From positions 62,001-126,000 of the forward strand of contig NZ_JAMWEG010000004.1 in assembly GCF_025460765.1 (NCBI RefSeq): a DNA stretch of 64,000 bases, in the 5' to 3' direction. Origin of the DNA: Micromonospora sp. MA102. GTDB lineage: Bacteria > Actinomycetota > Actinomycetes > Mycobacteriales > Micromonosporaceae. This document shows positions 1 to 8,271 of this stretch, piece after piece (the first letter of the stretch is position 1; each line of letters starts with the position of its first letter). A model generated the notes under the pieces. It ran no database searches. It was not told the origin of the DNA and was given only the letters and a program-made list of their open reading frames with translations. The position numbers were made by a program, and so were the translations under genes.

Positions 1-1
1 G

Positions 2-29
2 ACCGGTCCCCTCGGTCGGGAACCGGTCC
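2..29 (-). terminator. possible stem-loop after the MFS exporter gene
   Basis: An interrupted inverted repeat pairs ACCGGT-CCC with GGGAACCGGT. It lies about 20 bases beyond the stop of the exporter gene on the minus strand. The stem has a two-base bulge and no T tract, so the call is weak. The 46 bases before the first gene show nothing else. Confidence 0.3.
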
Positions 30-46
30 TTCGGGCGGTCGACGGG

Positions 47-1333
47 TCACTCCGCCCCGGGCGACACCACGTAGAAGCGCGGCATGGGCAGCACCCGCAT
101 CCGCAGCCGGGCGCCGGAGCGGCGCAGCTGCCAGGTGAGCGCCAGCAGCGCGGCGGCCAGGGAGATGAGGCCACCGGTCCAGATGCTCGCACCGGCCCCG
201 AAGGTCTCGGCCACCCAGCCGATGATCGGCGCGCCGACCGGGTTGGTGCCCAGGAAGACGAGCACCCACAGCGCCATCACCCGGCCCCGGAAGGCGGCGT
301 CGACGCCGAGCTGGACCCGCTGGTTGGCGGCCTGGGCGAAGAAGACCATGAAGAACCCGGTGGGCAGCAGCAGCGCCACCACCAGCCAGTAGGACCCGGC
401 GAGCCCGACCAGCGTGCCGAAGCTGGCGCAGCCGACCGCCGCGCCGAGCACCAGCCACACGGTGGGCCGGCTGCGCCGTCCGGTGCCGGACAGGGCGCCG
501 GCCAGCGCGCCGACCGCCAGCGCCGTGGTGAACAGGCCGAACGAGGCGGCGCCGGTGTGGAACGCGGTCTTGGCAAGCGCGGCGAGGGTGAGCTGGAAGT
601 TGAACAGCGTCATCCCGATCACCGACATGAGCGCCATCGGCAGCAGGATGTCGGGGCGGCGCGCGACGTACCGCAGGCCGTCGACCACCTTGGCCTGATC
701 GCGCTGGCCGGCCGGCGGCAGGTCCTTGCGGTACAGCTCGCTGGTGCGCATCCGGACCACGTTGACCAGCGGGGCGATCGAGCTGAACGCGGTGATCAGG
801 AAGACCGGGCCGACGTCGAAGGCGGCGATGGCCAGGCCGGCGACGGCCGGGCCGAGGATCCGGGCCGAGTTGAAGGTGGCCGCGTTGAGCGAGAGCGCGT
901 TCGGGAGCAGCGGCATGCCGACCAGCTCGGAGACGAACGCCTGCCGGACCGGGGTCTCCACCGCGTTGAACACCCCGAGCAGGGCGGCGAACGCGAAGAC
1001 GTGCCAGAGCTGCACCAGCCCGGTGACCACCAGGAGGCTCATCGCCAGCGCCAGCACGGTCCAGAAGATGTTGGCGATGAAGAGCAGCATCCGCTTGTCG
1101 TAGCGGTCGGCGAGGCGACCGGAGATCAGCGTCAGCAGCAGGACGGGGGTGAACTGGAGCGCGGTGACCACGCCGAGCGCGGTCGCCGAGTTGCCGCTGA
1201 GGTCGAGGACGAGCCAGTCCTGGGCGATGTACATCATCCAGACGCCGATCAACTTGATCAGCTGCCCGGTGGCGAAGAGTCGGTAGTTACGGACCCGTAG
1301 GGACTGGAACATCGTGCTCAACTTGGCCTGCAC
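47..1333 (-). CDS. MFS transporter, probable drug exporter
   Basis: This 428-residue, very hydrophobic protein has about 12 predicted membrane helices. The segment SGRLADRYDKRMLL between helices 2 and 3 fits the MFS motif A (GxLaDRxgrR). The overall pattern matches the MFS_3 (enterobactin-exporter-like) group, whose members expel small hydrophobic molecules by proton exchange. The start is a GTG with a strong GAGGAGG ribosome site about 10 bases upstream; an internal ATG seven codons on is the alternative. A MarR regulator lies 76 bases upstream on the same strand with a palindromic operator, which points to a substrate-induced regulator-efflux pair. The substrate cannot be read from the sequence. 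Confidence 0.85.
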   Translation of the reverse strand: MQAKLSTMFQSLRVRNYRLFATGQLIKLIGVWMMYIAQDWLVLDLSGNSATALGVVTALQFTPVLLLTLISGRLADRYDKRMLLFIANIFWTVLALAMSLLVVTGLVQLWHVFAFAALLGVFNAVETPVRQAFVSELVGMPLLPNALSLNAATFNSARILGPAVAGLAIAAFDVGPVFLITAFSSIAPLVNVVRMRTSELYRKDLPPAGQRDQAKVVDGLRYVARRPDILLPMALMSVIGMTLFNFQLTLAALAKTAFHTGAASFGLFTTALAVGALAGALSGTGRRSRPTVWLVLGAAVGCASFGTLVGLAGSYWLVVALLLPTGFFMVFFAQAANQRVQLGVDAAFRGRVMALWVLVFLGTNPVGAPIIGWVAETFGAGASIWTGGLISLAAALLALTWQLRRSGARLRMRVLPMPRFYVVSPGAE

Positions 1334-1409
1334 TCTTGGTGCGCCTCCTCGCGATCATGTACGCCTCATCCACAACGGACGAAGCGGACCGCGGGACGCG
1401 GGTACCCGC

Positions 1410-1859
1410 TCAGGCGCGAGCGATGCCCTGGAGGATGTCGGCGGCGCGCCGCAGCGTGTCGCGTTCCTCCTCGGTCAGGGCGGCCAGCCGGCTGGCCAGC
1501 CACTCGTTGCGGGCCCGCTCGAACTGCTCGAGCACGGCCCGTCCTCCTTCGGTTGCCGCCAGGATGACCTGCCGTCCGTCGGTCGGGTGGGGGGTCCGCT
1601 GCACGAGGCCGCGGTCCTCCAGCTTTGCGACGATCTTGGTCATCGTGGGCGGCTGCACCCGCTCGACATCGGCCAGCTCCCGGGGTGTCAGGGCGCCCGC
1701 CAGATTGAGGCTGGTGAGCGCCGAGAGCTGGGTGACCGTGAGGTCGCCGACCGGTCGGGCCTGTCGGACCCGCCGGTTGAGTCGGGTGATCGCATCACGC
1801 AGCTGAGGGGCCAGCTGCGCCGGTGGCACGCGTTTCGCCGTCACCGTCCGCTCCGTCAC
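1410..1859 (-). CDS. MarR family transcriptional regulator
   Basis: This 149-residue protein has the MarR winged-helix layout: dimerisation helices at both ends, a recognition region around VQPPTMTKIVAKLEDRGLV (about residues 69-87) and the wing motif TDGRQV with the conserved D-x-R. Such proteins usually repress a neighbouring efflux gene and their own gene, and release DNA when a small ligand binds. The GTG start has no Shine-Dalgarno sequence. A perfect palindrome lies immediately upstream and overlaps a TAAGCT -10-like box, so the transcript may be leaderless and self-repressed. The MFS exporter follows 76 bases downstream on the same strand and is the likely target. Confidence 0.88.
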   Translation of the reverse strand: MTERTVTAKRVPPAQLAPQLRDAITRLNRRVRQARPVGDLTVTQLSALTSLNLAGALTPRELADVERVQPPTMTKIVAKLEDRGLVQRTPHPTDGRQVILAATEGGRAVLEQFERARNEWLASRLAALTEEERDTLRRAADILQGIARA

Positions 1860-1860
1860 G

Positions 1861-1877
1861 TTAGTTAGCTTAACTAA
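1861..1877. promoter_or_regulatory. palindromic MarR operator overlapping the promoter
   Basis: TTAGTTAGCTTAACTAA is a perfect 7-3-7 inverted repeat ending two bases from the GTG start of the MarR gene. It overlaps the minus-strand -10-like box TAAGCT, so bound repressor would block transcription. Its AT-rich bases stand out sharply in this GC-rich DNA. A further half site (GCTAAC) lies about 10 bases beyond. Confidence 0.7.
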
Positions 1878-1921
1878 TGAGCCTGGCTAACGACATGCGA
1901 TATGACCAGGCTCACCAGGGG

Positions 1922-3403
1922 TCAGAGGATCACGGACTCGATCGGCCCGCGCAGGAAGTAGAGGACGAACAGCGCCGCCACCCCGTACAGCAGGGGGTGG
2001 ACGTCCCGGAACCGGCCCTTCGCCAGCTTCAGCAGCACGAAGGTGATCACCCCGGCGCCGATGCCGTTCGAGATCGAGTAGGTGAAGGGCATCAGCACGA
2101 TCGTGAGGAATGCCGGGATGGCGATCTCGTAGTCGGTCCAGTCGATCGTGCGGACCGCCGTCATCATCAGGAAGCCGACCACCACGAGGGCCGTCGACGC
2201 GGCCTCGAAGGGCACCACCACCGCCAGCGGCGCAAGGAACATGGCCAGCAGGAACAGGCTGCCGGTGACCAGGTTGGCCACCCCGGTCCGGGCGCCCTCC
2301 GCGACACCGGCGGCACTCTCGATGTACGACGTGTTGCTCGACACCGAGGCCGCGCCACCCGCCGCGGCGGCGATCGAGTCGACCAGCAGGATCTCCCGGG
2401 CCCGTGGCGGGGCGCCCCGGTCGTCCAGCATGTCGCCCTCCTGGCCGATGGCGACCATCGTGCCCATAGTGTCGAAGAAGTCCGTGATCAGCAGGGTGAA
2501 GACGAACATCAGCGGCACCAGCCAGCCGACCCGGGTCCACGAGTCCAGCACGTTGAAGTTGCCGAGCAGCGAGAGGTCCGGGACGTCCACCACCTTCGCC
2601 GGCAGCTCGGGCACGTTCAACGCCCAGCCCTTCGGGTTCGGCTTCCCGTCGACGAACGACGGCCCGATGTTGCCGATCGCCTCCACCACGATCGCCAGCA
2701 CGGTGGAGACCAGGATGCCGATCAGGATCGCGCCGCGCACCCGGCGTACCACCAGCACCAGGGTGAGCAGCAGACCCACCACGAAGACCAGCAGGGGCCA
2801 GCTGACGATCCGGCCGCTGATGCCCAGCCCGACCGGCACCGTGGTGTTCGCCGCGTCCGGCACCCGGCGGACGAACCCGGCGTCGACCAGGCCGATGATC
2901 GTGAGGAAGAGGCCGATGCCGACGCCGATCGCCGTCTTGAGCTGGGTCGGCACGGAGCGGAACACCGCCGTACGCAGCCCGGTGAGCACGAGGATGGCGA
3001 TCAGCACACCCTCGATCACCACGAGGCCCATCGCGTCCGCCCAGGTCATCTGCGGTGCGATCTCGTACGCGACAAGCGCGTTCACGCCCAGCCCGGCGGC
3101 CAGCGCGATCGGGAACCGGGCCACGACGCCCATCAGGATCGTCATCACGCCGGCGACCAGCGCCGTGGCCGCCGCCAGCGCCGGGATGGCGAGCTTGCGC
3201 CCGTCCCCGTCGACCGCGCCGCCCAGGATCAGCGGGTTCAACACCACGATGTACGCCATCGTGAAGAACGTGGCCAGCCCGCCCCGGACCTCCCGGCCCG
3301 GGGTCGACCGGCGGGCGGAGATCTCGAAGAAGCGGTCGAAGGCGTTGCGCGGATGCGCGGGATCGGGTGGGGTGCCGTGGTCCGGCGGCGGCGCGATGGC
3401 CAT
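1922..3403 (-). CDS. NCS2 family permease (AzgA-like purine/xanthine transporter)
   Basis: This 493-residue integral membrane protein has the NCS2/AzgA features: an N-terminal FATFFTMAYIVVLNP-type helix (here LATFFTMAYIVVLNPLIL), the segment NALVAYEI, and the C-terminal half SVSSNTSYIESAAGVAEGA with TDFFDTMGTMVAIGQ before it. These are hallmarks of the hypoxanthine/adenine/guanine proton symporter branch. The start chosen is the ATG giving MAIAPPPD, preceded by GAGGA; a longer in-frame start 15 codons upstream has no support. It faces away from the DUF2530 gene across an 89-base gap. I see no purine riboswitch upstream. The exact base carried is unknown. Confidence 0.88.
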   Translation of the reverse strand: MAIAPPPDHGTPPDPAHPRNAFDRFFEISARRSTPGREVRGGLATFFTMAYIVVLNPLILGGAVDGDGRKLAIPALAAATALVAGVMTILMGVVARFPIALAAGLGVNALVAYEIAPQMTWADAMGLVVIEGVLIAILVLTGLRTAVFRSVPTQLKTAIGVGIGLFLTIIGLVDAGFVRRVPDAANTTVPVGLGISGRIVSWPLLVFVVGLLLTLVLVVRRVRGAILIGILVSTVLAIVVEAIGNIGPSFVDGKPNPKGWALNVPELPAKVVDVPDLSLLGNFNVLDSWTRVGWLVPLMFVFTLLITDFFDTMGTMVAIGQEGDMLDDRGAPPRAREILLVDSIAAAAGGAASVSSNTSYIESAAGVAEGARTGVANLVTGSLFLLAMFLAPLAVVVPFEAASTALVVVGFLMMTAVRTIDWTDYEIAIPAFLTIVLMPFTYSISNGIGAGVITFVLLKLAKGRFRDVHPLLYGVAALFVLYFLRGPIESVIL

Positions 3404-3480
3404 CGGGTCCTCACATATCGATCGACCGGTTGACGCGCGCATCGTCACAGATCACTCGCGGGCAGGGAAGGACGATCGCG

Positions 3481-3486
3481 TACCCT
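3481..3486 (+). promoter_or_regulatory. -10 box TACCCT, leaderless start
   Basis: TACCCT stands six bases before the GTG at 3493, where no ribosome binding site is present. This TANNNT-N6-GTG spacing is typical of leaderless actinobacterial genes and fixes the start of the DUF2530 gene. Confidence 0.5.
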
Positions 3487-3492
3487 GGGCGG

Positions 3493-3753
3493 GTGCCCCA
3501 GGAGCAACCGCCGCGGCCCGAGCCGCTCGACCCGCCGATGGTGCCGTTCGCCCTCGCCGGGCTGGCCGCCTGGGCGGTGGTCGGGCTCGTGCTGCTGATC
3601 TTCTTCCGCGACTGGCTCACCGCGCACGGGCACCAGAACTGGCTCTGGACCTGCCTGGCCGGTTTCCTGTGGGGCTTTCCCGGGCTGGCAGTGATGATGC
3701 GGCACGACGCCAACCGGCGCCGCCGCCGGGGAGCCACCGCCCGTCAGGGCTGA
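3493..3753 (+). CDS. DUF2530 family small membrane protein
   Basis: This 86-residue protein has a proline-rich N-terminus, two membrane helices (AGLAAWAVVGLVLLIFF and WLWTCLAGFLWGFPGLAVM) and an arginine-rich C-terminal tail. That fits the DUF2530 family, which is restricted to actinobacteria and has no known function. The GTG start is chosen because a TACCCT -10 box ends six bases upstream and the conserved sequence begins there. The stop falls four bases before the convergent DUF3027 gene. The DUF2530-DUF3027 pairing beside the futalosine genes is, as far as I know, conserved in related genera. Confidence 0.75.
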   Translation: MPQEQPPRPEPLDPPMVPFALAGLAAWAVVGLVLLIFFRDWLTAHGHQNWLWTCLAGFLWGFPGLAVMMRHDANRRRRRGATARQG

Positions 3754-3757
3754 CCGG

Positions 3758-4597
3758 TCAGGGGTGGCCGTACGGCTCCGCCGGCTCGGCCGCCTCCACC
3801 GAACCCGGGGCCCGGCTCACCGACATCGCCTCGACCGCGCTGTCGTCGTAGACCGTGGGCAGCTCGTCCACCGGGCTCTCCGCCGCCTCGATCAGCGTCT
3901 CCGAGTGGGCGCCGCAGCCGTGGTCGGCGCTGACCACCCGGCCGTCGTCCGGGGCGTAGAAGTTGCCGCAGGCGCCGAAGGACTGCCGCAGCGCCCCGGC
4001 GAGCGGCAGGTAGAAGCCGCAGGTGCCACAGCGGGCGGCGGCCGGGGCGGCCACCGAGATCGCGGCGTCGGGGCCGTGGTCGCCGTCGTACCAGCGCTGG
4101 GCCGCGTCGGTGCGGCCCTCGCGGGACAGCACGCGGGCCCGGCCGAGGCCCAGCTCCCAGGCGGTCTCCTCCACGGCCGGGTCGTCGGAGAGCAGGTAGC
4201 CGGGGGCGAGCCGCTCGTCGTCCGCCGGGGTGGGCAGCAGGTCGCCGGGGCCCAGGTCGCCCGGCTTGAGCCGCTCCTGCCAGGGCAGCCAGCCGGGGGC
4301 GAGCAGCGCGTCGGCGCCCGGCAGCAGCACCGTCTCGCAGATGGTGACCGTGCGGCTGCGCGGCACCCGGGTCACCGTGACGGCCCAGCGCCAGCCCCGG
4401 TAGCCGGCCAGGCGGCACTCGAAGTAGTGGGTGACGAGCCGGTCGCCCTCGGCGACGGCCTGGAGGTGATCGCCGACGTCGGCGGGGTCCACCTCCGTGA
4501 TGGCGGCGCGGGCCACATCGACGGCGGCGGCGCACACCTGGTCGAGCCGGGGAGCGCGGGCGGAGGCGGGCCTGGTCACCGGACCATTGTTCCCCAT
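3758..4597 (-). CDS. DUF3027 domain-containing protein
   Basis: This 279-residue soluble protein matches the DUF3027 family, which is actinobacterial and of unknown function. Seen in the sequence: an N-terminal helical part (DQVCAAAVDVARAAI), a central segment around EGDRLVTHYFECRLAGYRGW, and a cysteine pair CGTCGFY plus later GACGNFY and HGCGAHSET, which could form a zinc knuckle (inference). The start chosen is the ATG at 4597. A GTG six codons downstream (VTRPASARAP) is equally plausible. It converges on the DUF2530 gene with a four-base gap and diverges from the MFS gene by 87 bases. Confidence 0.75.
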   Translation of the reverse strand: MGNNGPVTRPASARAPRLDQVCAAAVDVARAAITEVDPADVGDHLQAVAEGDRLVTHYFECRLAGYRGWRWAVTVTRVPRSRTVTICETVLLPGADALLAPGWLPWQERLKPGDLGPGDLLPTPADDERLAPGYLLSDDPAVEETAWELGLGRARVLSREGRTDAAQRWYDGDHGPDAAISVAAPAAARCGTCGFYLPLAGALRQSFGACGNFYAPDDGRVVSADHGCGAHSETLIEAAESPVDELPTVYDDSAVEAMSVSRAPGSVEAAEPAEPYGHP

Positions 4598-4684
4598 GCC
4601 TGCCGTCGGGTGACAGGCACTCCCCAGAGTCGTTCTCTCCGGGTGATGCGGCGCGCGTGGATCAGATGGGCGAGGATGGGACGC

Positions 4685-6283
4685 ATGCCGCTGTCCTCCC
4701 GCTCCGGCCGGTCCGTCCTCGGGCGGACCGTCGGCACCGGCATCCGCGCCACCCGCCTGCTGCTCCGGGGCTCGCTGCACGGCGGGCGGTGGATGACCCG
4801 CCGGGCCGGCACGGCCCGGGCCCGCAGCGCCGGCAACGAGGTCGGCATGGTCCGCCTCTTCGACCTGCACGCCCTTTCCTGCGCCGGGGACACGCTGATC
4901 GCCATCGGCCTGGCCGGCACGATCTTCTTCGACGTCCCGCTCGGCGAGGCGCGCAACAAGGTGGCGCTCTACCTGCTGGTGACCATGGTCCCGTTCGCCA
5001 TGCTCGCCCCCGTGGTCGGCCCGCTGCTGGACCACTTCCGGCACGGCCGCCGCTACGCGCTCGCCGCCACCATGCTCGGGCGGGCCTTCCTGGCGTGGCT
5101 GATCTCCGACTACATCGGCGGCTTCGGGCTCTATCCCGCCGCGTTCGGTGTCCTGGCCCTCTCCCGGGCGTACGGGGTGGCCCGCTCGGCGGCGGTGCCC
5201 CGGCTGCTGCCCGAGGGGCTCGGGCTGTCGCAGGTGGGGGCCCGGGCGAGCGTCTACGGCACGGTGGCCGGTGCGCTGGTCGCCCCCATCGGGCTGGCCG
5301 CGTTCTGGTTCGGGCCCCAGTGGCCGCTCCGGGTCGCCTCGCTCATCTTCCTGATCGGCATGATCATCTCGCTGCGGCTGCCGCCGCGGGCCGACTCGGA
5401 GCCGCCGGAGCGGGTGCCCAGGCCGTTGCGGGCGCTGCGCCGCCGGGACGGGGAACGCCCGCTGGGCCGGGGCCGGCCCGCCGGCCGGCTGGTGATCGCC
5501 ACCCTGATCGGCGCGGCGGCGCTGCGCGGGCTCTACGGCTTCCTGCTGCTCTTCCTGGCCTTCGCGATCAAGGCCGGCGACCTGACCACCGACTTCTTCG
5601 GGCGGGACCTGGGCGCCCAGGGCGCGCTGGGCCTGGCCGGCGGGGCGCTCGCGGTGGGCACCTTCCTGGCCACCGCCATCGGCACCCGGCTGCGCATCCA
5701 CCGCCCGGCGGCCATCCAGTCCAGCGGCACGGTCGTCGTGGCCGGGGTGGCGGTGCTCGCCGCCCTGAAGTTCTCGCTGCCCATGGTGGCGCTGCTCTGC
5801 GTGGTCACCTCGCTGATGAGCGGGATCGCCAAGCTCGCGGTGGACGCCTCGATCCAAGAGCGGATCCCGGAGCGGCTCCGGGCCAGCTCGTTCGCCCACT
5901 CGGAGACCGCGCTGATGCTGGCCTTCGTGGCCGGGGGCGGCCTCGGGCTGGTCCCGTTCACCGGCCCGGTCGGCGTGGCGATCGCCGCCTGCGTTGCCGC
6001 CCTGGTGGCCGCCCGCGGGATACTGGTGGCCACCCGGCTGCGCGGCGAGCACCTGGTCGGCCGCCCGCTCGGCGACGACGAACTGGCCACCGGGGCGGGT
6101 ACGGAGTTCGACGACCCCGCCCCCACCTCGCCGGCGCCAACCCGGGCCGACCCACCGCCTCCCACCGACGACGACGAGCTGTCACCGCCCGGGTTCCACA
6201 TCTACCGCCCCTCGTCCTCCGTCGGCGGGCCGGGCGGCACCGAGGAGGAGAACCGGCGGGAGCCCCGGGGACCGGTGGCGTGA
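4685..6283 (+). CDS. MFS transporter
   Basis: This 532-residue MFS protein has a basic cytosolic N-terminus of about 55 residues, roughly 12 hydrophobic helices, and a long acidic, proline-rich C-terminal tail ending near PPGFHIYRPSSSVGG. The loop LDHFRHGRRYALA after helix 2 is in the usual place for MFS motif A but is degenerate. The stop codon overlaps the GTG of mqnB by four bases, so the two genes are almost certainly co-transcribed and translationally coupled. That coupling suggests a role near menaquinone synthesis, but the substrate is unknown. The start is the ATG giving MPLSSRSG; several upstream in-frame codons look unlikely. Confidence 0.8.
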   Translation: MPLSSRSGRSVLGRTVGTGIRATRLLLRGSLHGGRWMTRRAGTARARSAGNEVGMVRLFDLHALSCAGDTLIAIGLAGTIFFDVPLGEARNKVALYLLVTMVPFAMLAPVVGPLLDHFRHGRRYALAATMLGRAFLAWLISDYIGGFGLYPAAFGVLALSRAYGVARSAAVPRLLPEGLGLSQVGARASVYGTVAGALVAPIGLAAFWFGPQWPLRVASLIFLIGMIISLRLPPRADSEPPERVPRPLRALRRRDGERPLGRGRPAGRLVIATLIGAAALRGLYGFLLLFLAFAIKAGDLTTDFFGRDLGAQGALGLAGGALAVGTFLATAIGTRLRIHRPAAIQSSGTVVVAGVAVLAALKFSLPMVALLCVVTSLMSGIAKLAVDASIQERIPERLRASSFAHSETALMLAFVAGGGLGLVPFTGPVGVAIAACVAALVAARGILVATRLRGEHLVGRPLGDDELATGAGTEFDDPAPTSPAPTRADPPPPTDDDELSPPGFHIYRPSSSVGGPGGTEEENRREPRGPVA

Positions 6284-6930
6284 CCGGGTTGCTGGTGGTG
6301 ACGGCGGTCCCCGCCGAGGCCGACGCGGTCCGGGCGGGCCTCACCGACCCCACGGTCACCGTCGCGCCGGTCGGGGTCGGCCCCGCCGTGGCCGGCGCCG
6401 CCACCGCACGGCTGCTGGCGCTCGCCGAGGCGGCCGGGAACCCGTACCGTGCCGTGGTCAGCGCGGGCATCGCCGGTGGCTTCGTCGGCCGGGCCCCGGT
6501 CGGCGGCACCGTCCTGGCGAACCGCAGCGTGGCAGCCGACCTGGGCGCCGAGTCCCCCACCGGCTTCATCCCGCTGGAGGAGCTGGGCATGCCCCCGGAG
6601 CTGCTCGGCGGCGGCAGCACCGTAACCGCCGACCCGGGCCTGCTGGCCGCCCTGCGCGCCGCCCTCCCGGCGGCCACCGTCGGCGCCGTGCTCACGGTCA
6701 GCACGGTGACCGGCACCGCCGCGAGCACGGCGGCCCTCGCCGACCGGCACCCGGACGCCGTGGCCGAGGCCATGGAGGGGTACGGCGTCGCCGTCGCCGC
6801 CACCCACGCCGGCCTCCCCTTCGCCGAGCTGCGCACGGTGTCCAACCCGATCGGCCCCCGCGACCGCGACTCGTGGCGCATGCGCGAGGCCTTCGCCGCG
6901 CTCACCGCGGCGGCGGCCGCCCTCCGCTGA
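6280..6930 (+). CDS. mqnB: futalosine hydrolase (MqnB)
   Basis: This 216-residue member of the nucleoside phosphorylase superfamily is the expected size for MqnB, which removes hypoxanthine from futalosine to give dehypoxanthine futalosine, the second step of the futalosine menaquinone pathway. Visible features are the N-terminal VVTAVPAEADAV, the glycine-rich SAGIAGGF and the late AEAMEGYGVAVAA segment, where the E-x-M/E pair binds the nucleoside ribose. The GTG start overlaps the stop of the preceding MFS gene (GTGA). mqnD lies 1.3 kb downstream on the same strand, supporting the assignment. The 3' end overlaps the convergent XRE-GNAT gene by 29 bases. Confidence 0.88.
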   Translation: MTGLLVVTAVPAEADAVRAGLTDPTVTVAPVGVGPAVAGAATARLLALAEAAGNPYRAVVSAGIAGGFVGRAPVGGTVLANRSVAADLGAESPTGFIPLEELGMPPELLGGGSTVTADPGLLAALRAALPAATVGAVLTVSTVTGTAASTAALADRHPDAVAEAMEGYGVAVAATHAGLPFAELRTVSNPIGPRDRDSWRMREAFAALTAAAAALR

Positions 6931-7792
6931 CCGGCCGGTCGAACCGCAACGCCGCCGGCCGGCTCGCCTCCACTCGAAACCCGCACGCCTCCAGGAAGGT
7001 GATCCCCGGCTGCTGGGCCAGCGCCCGAACGCAGGCGAGGCCGCCCGGAGCCAACTCGGCGAGCAGCGCCTGCACCAGCCGGCGCCCGATGCCCAGCCGG
7101 CGACACTCGGCCGCGACCAGCACACCGTCCAGGACCACCTCCCGCTCCCCCGGCCGCTCCTCGCCACCCCACCGCAGGTGCGGGCTCTGCTCGTGCGCCC
7201 GCAGCTCACCGACCAGGTCGCCGCCCGGCAGTTCCGCCACGAACCGCCAGGCCGTGGTCGGCACGGCGGGCCCGGTCACCCGCCGCACCGCCACGGACCG
7301 CCGAACCTGATCCCCCTCGCGCCCCCGGTCCCGGTAGTCCCGGTTCAACCGGTAGGTGGCCGGCGGCAGCGGCAGCGGCCACCGCTTCGGCGGCAGCGTG
7401 TACCACTCCGCCCACCAGGCGCCCGGCCAGTCCCTGGGTTCGTGGACCTCCCACACGTCCAGGTGCGCGGGATACCGCCGGCCAGCCTGGTCCCGCAGCT
7501 CCCTATGCGGCACCGGCGGCGGGCAGTCATCCTCGGCGGCCGCCCCGGCATCCAGTCGCACCCGGCCACCCGCCGCGCGGATCAGCCGCTCCACGGTCCG
7601 GTAGCGCGGGTCGGCGACCCGCCCGGACTCGATCCTCGCGACCGCGGCCTGCGGGACCCCCGCCCGGTCGGCCAGCTCCCGCTGACTCAGATCGGCCCGC
7701 CGCCGCAGCCGGCGCAGCAGATCACCCAGGTCGGTCTGGTGGTCGGTCTGGTGCTCGGTTCCCTCGTCCGTCGCAGACTCCGGCTCAGCCAC
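6902..7792 (-). CDS. XRE helix-turn-helix and GNAT acetyltransferase fusion
   Basis: The 296-residue protein has two recognisable parts. The first (about residues 20-85) is an XRE/Cro-type helix-turn-helix: LGDLLRRLRRRADLSQRELA then AGVPQAAVARIESGR. The last (about 220-285) is a GNAT fold with ECRRLGIGRRLVQALL, a Q/R-x-x-G-x-G/A acetyl-CoA loop. A linker rich in W, P and R joins them. It may acetylate a small molecule or protein and bind DNA itself; no target is evident. The GTG start at 7792 is chosen because the upstream reading frame runs into repeats. It lies between mqnB and mqnD on the opposite strand and overlaps the mqnB tail by 29 bases. Confidence 0.75.
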   Translation of the reverse strand: MAEPESATDEGTEHQTDHQTDLGDLLRRLRRRADLSQRELADRAGVPQAAVARIESGRVADPRYRTVERLIRAAGGRVRLDAGAAAEDDCPPPVPHRELRDQAGRRYPAHLDVWEVHEPRDWPGAWWAEWYTLPPKRWPLPLPPATYRLNRDYRDRGREGDQVRRSVAVRRVTGPAVPTTAWRFVAELPGGDLVGELRAHEQSPHLRWGGEERPGEREVVLDGVLVAAECRRLGIGRRLVQALLAELAPGGLACVRALAQQPGITFLEACGFRVEASRPAALRFDRPVSGGRPPPR

Positions 7793-7937
7793 ATCCGGGA
7801 TGCTCCCGCCTGCGCAGCCCGACCTCAACAACAAGCACCTACCTGTGGATAACCCTGTGGACATCCGCTCTCCGCGGAGTCGGCATGTGGATGGCGCGCC
7901 GCTTTCGAGCTGAGTCGTTGGTGATGTCGCAGGCACC

Positions 7938-8031
7938 GGCGGGAGCGCGAGCCAAGTCGCTGGCGGAGCGCGAGCCAAGTCGCTGGCGGAGCGCGAGCCA
8001 GGTCGCCGGCGGGAGCGCGAGCCAGGTCGCT
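7938..8031. repeat. four tandem copies of a 23-24 bp unit, with flanking dispersed repeats
   Basis: Four near-identical units start at 7938, 7962, 7985 and 8008, each built on GGAGCGCGAGCCARGTCGC. Around them, GAGCTGAGTCG followed by a GATGTC motif occurs at about 7907-7927 and again at 8071-8092, and inverted related segments occur at 8113-8157. The 479-base gap from 7793 to 8271 contains no convincing gene; it holds this cluster and the mqnD promoter. The CCAGGTCGC-GGCG core resembles the repeat inside the glycosyltransferase gene at 50451. Confidence 0.8.
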
Positions 8032-8259
8032 GGCGTCCTCGCGAGGCAGGAGGACCCCACTCAGCTTGCCGAGCTGAGTCGGTGACGATGTCACTGGTAC
8101 ACCAGTCACTGATGACGACTCGTTCCCGTCACCCACCGCCGAGTCGTTCCCGACATCACCTCGACAGGCAGCGACGATCTGCAGGCGACCCCGTCGCGTC
8201 GGAAGTGGCCGGGCGCGCATCCACCCGACCACGCTGACGGGGCCACAACCGGGCGGGGT

Positions 8260-8265
8260 TACGGT
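8260..8265 (+). promoter_or_regulatory. -10 box TACGGT, leaderless mqnD start
   Basis: TACGGT ends six bases before the GTG at 8272, which has no Shine-Dalgarno sequence. The arrangement suggests that mqnD has its own promoter and a leaderless transcript, independent of mqnB. Confidence 0.45.
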
Positions 8266-8271
8266 GGGGGT

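Noticed and set aside
557..1300. A 247-codon plus-strand frame inside the first MFS gene
   Set aside because: It is an antisense shadow (Glu/Gly/Asp/Arg-rich) with no start signal or domain.
1877..3433. A 518-codon plus-strand frame
   Set aside because: It mirrors the NCS2 permease gene and is rich in His/Asp/Arg, the usual shadow composition in high-GC DNA.
1922..3500. A purine riboswitch for the NCS2 permease
   Set aside because: The 89-base gap upstream shows no conserved three-way junction core or terminator switch.
4598..6052. An N-terminal extension of the DUF3027 protein
   Set aside because: The extension is antisense to the MFS gene and low in complexity; DUF3027 sequence begins at about 4597.
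7938..8031. The tandem repeats as a CRISPR array
   Set aside because: Units abut directly with no spacers and there are no cas genes nearby.
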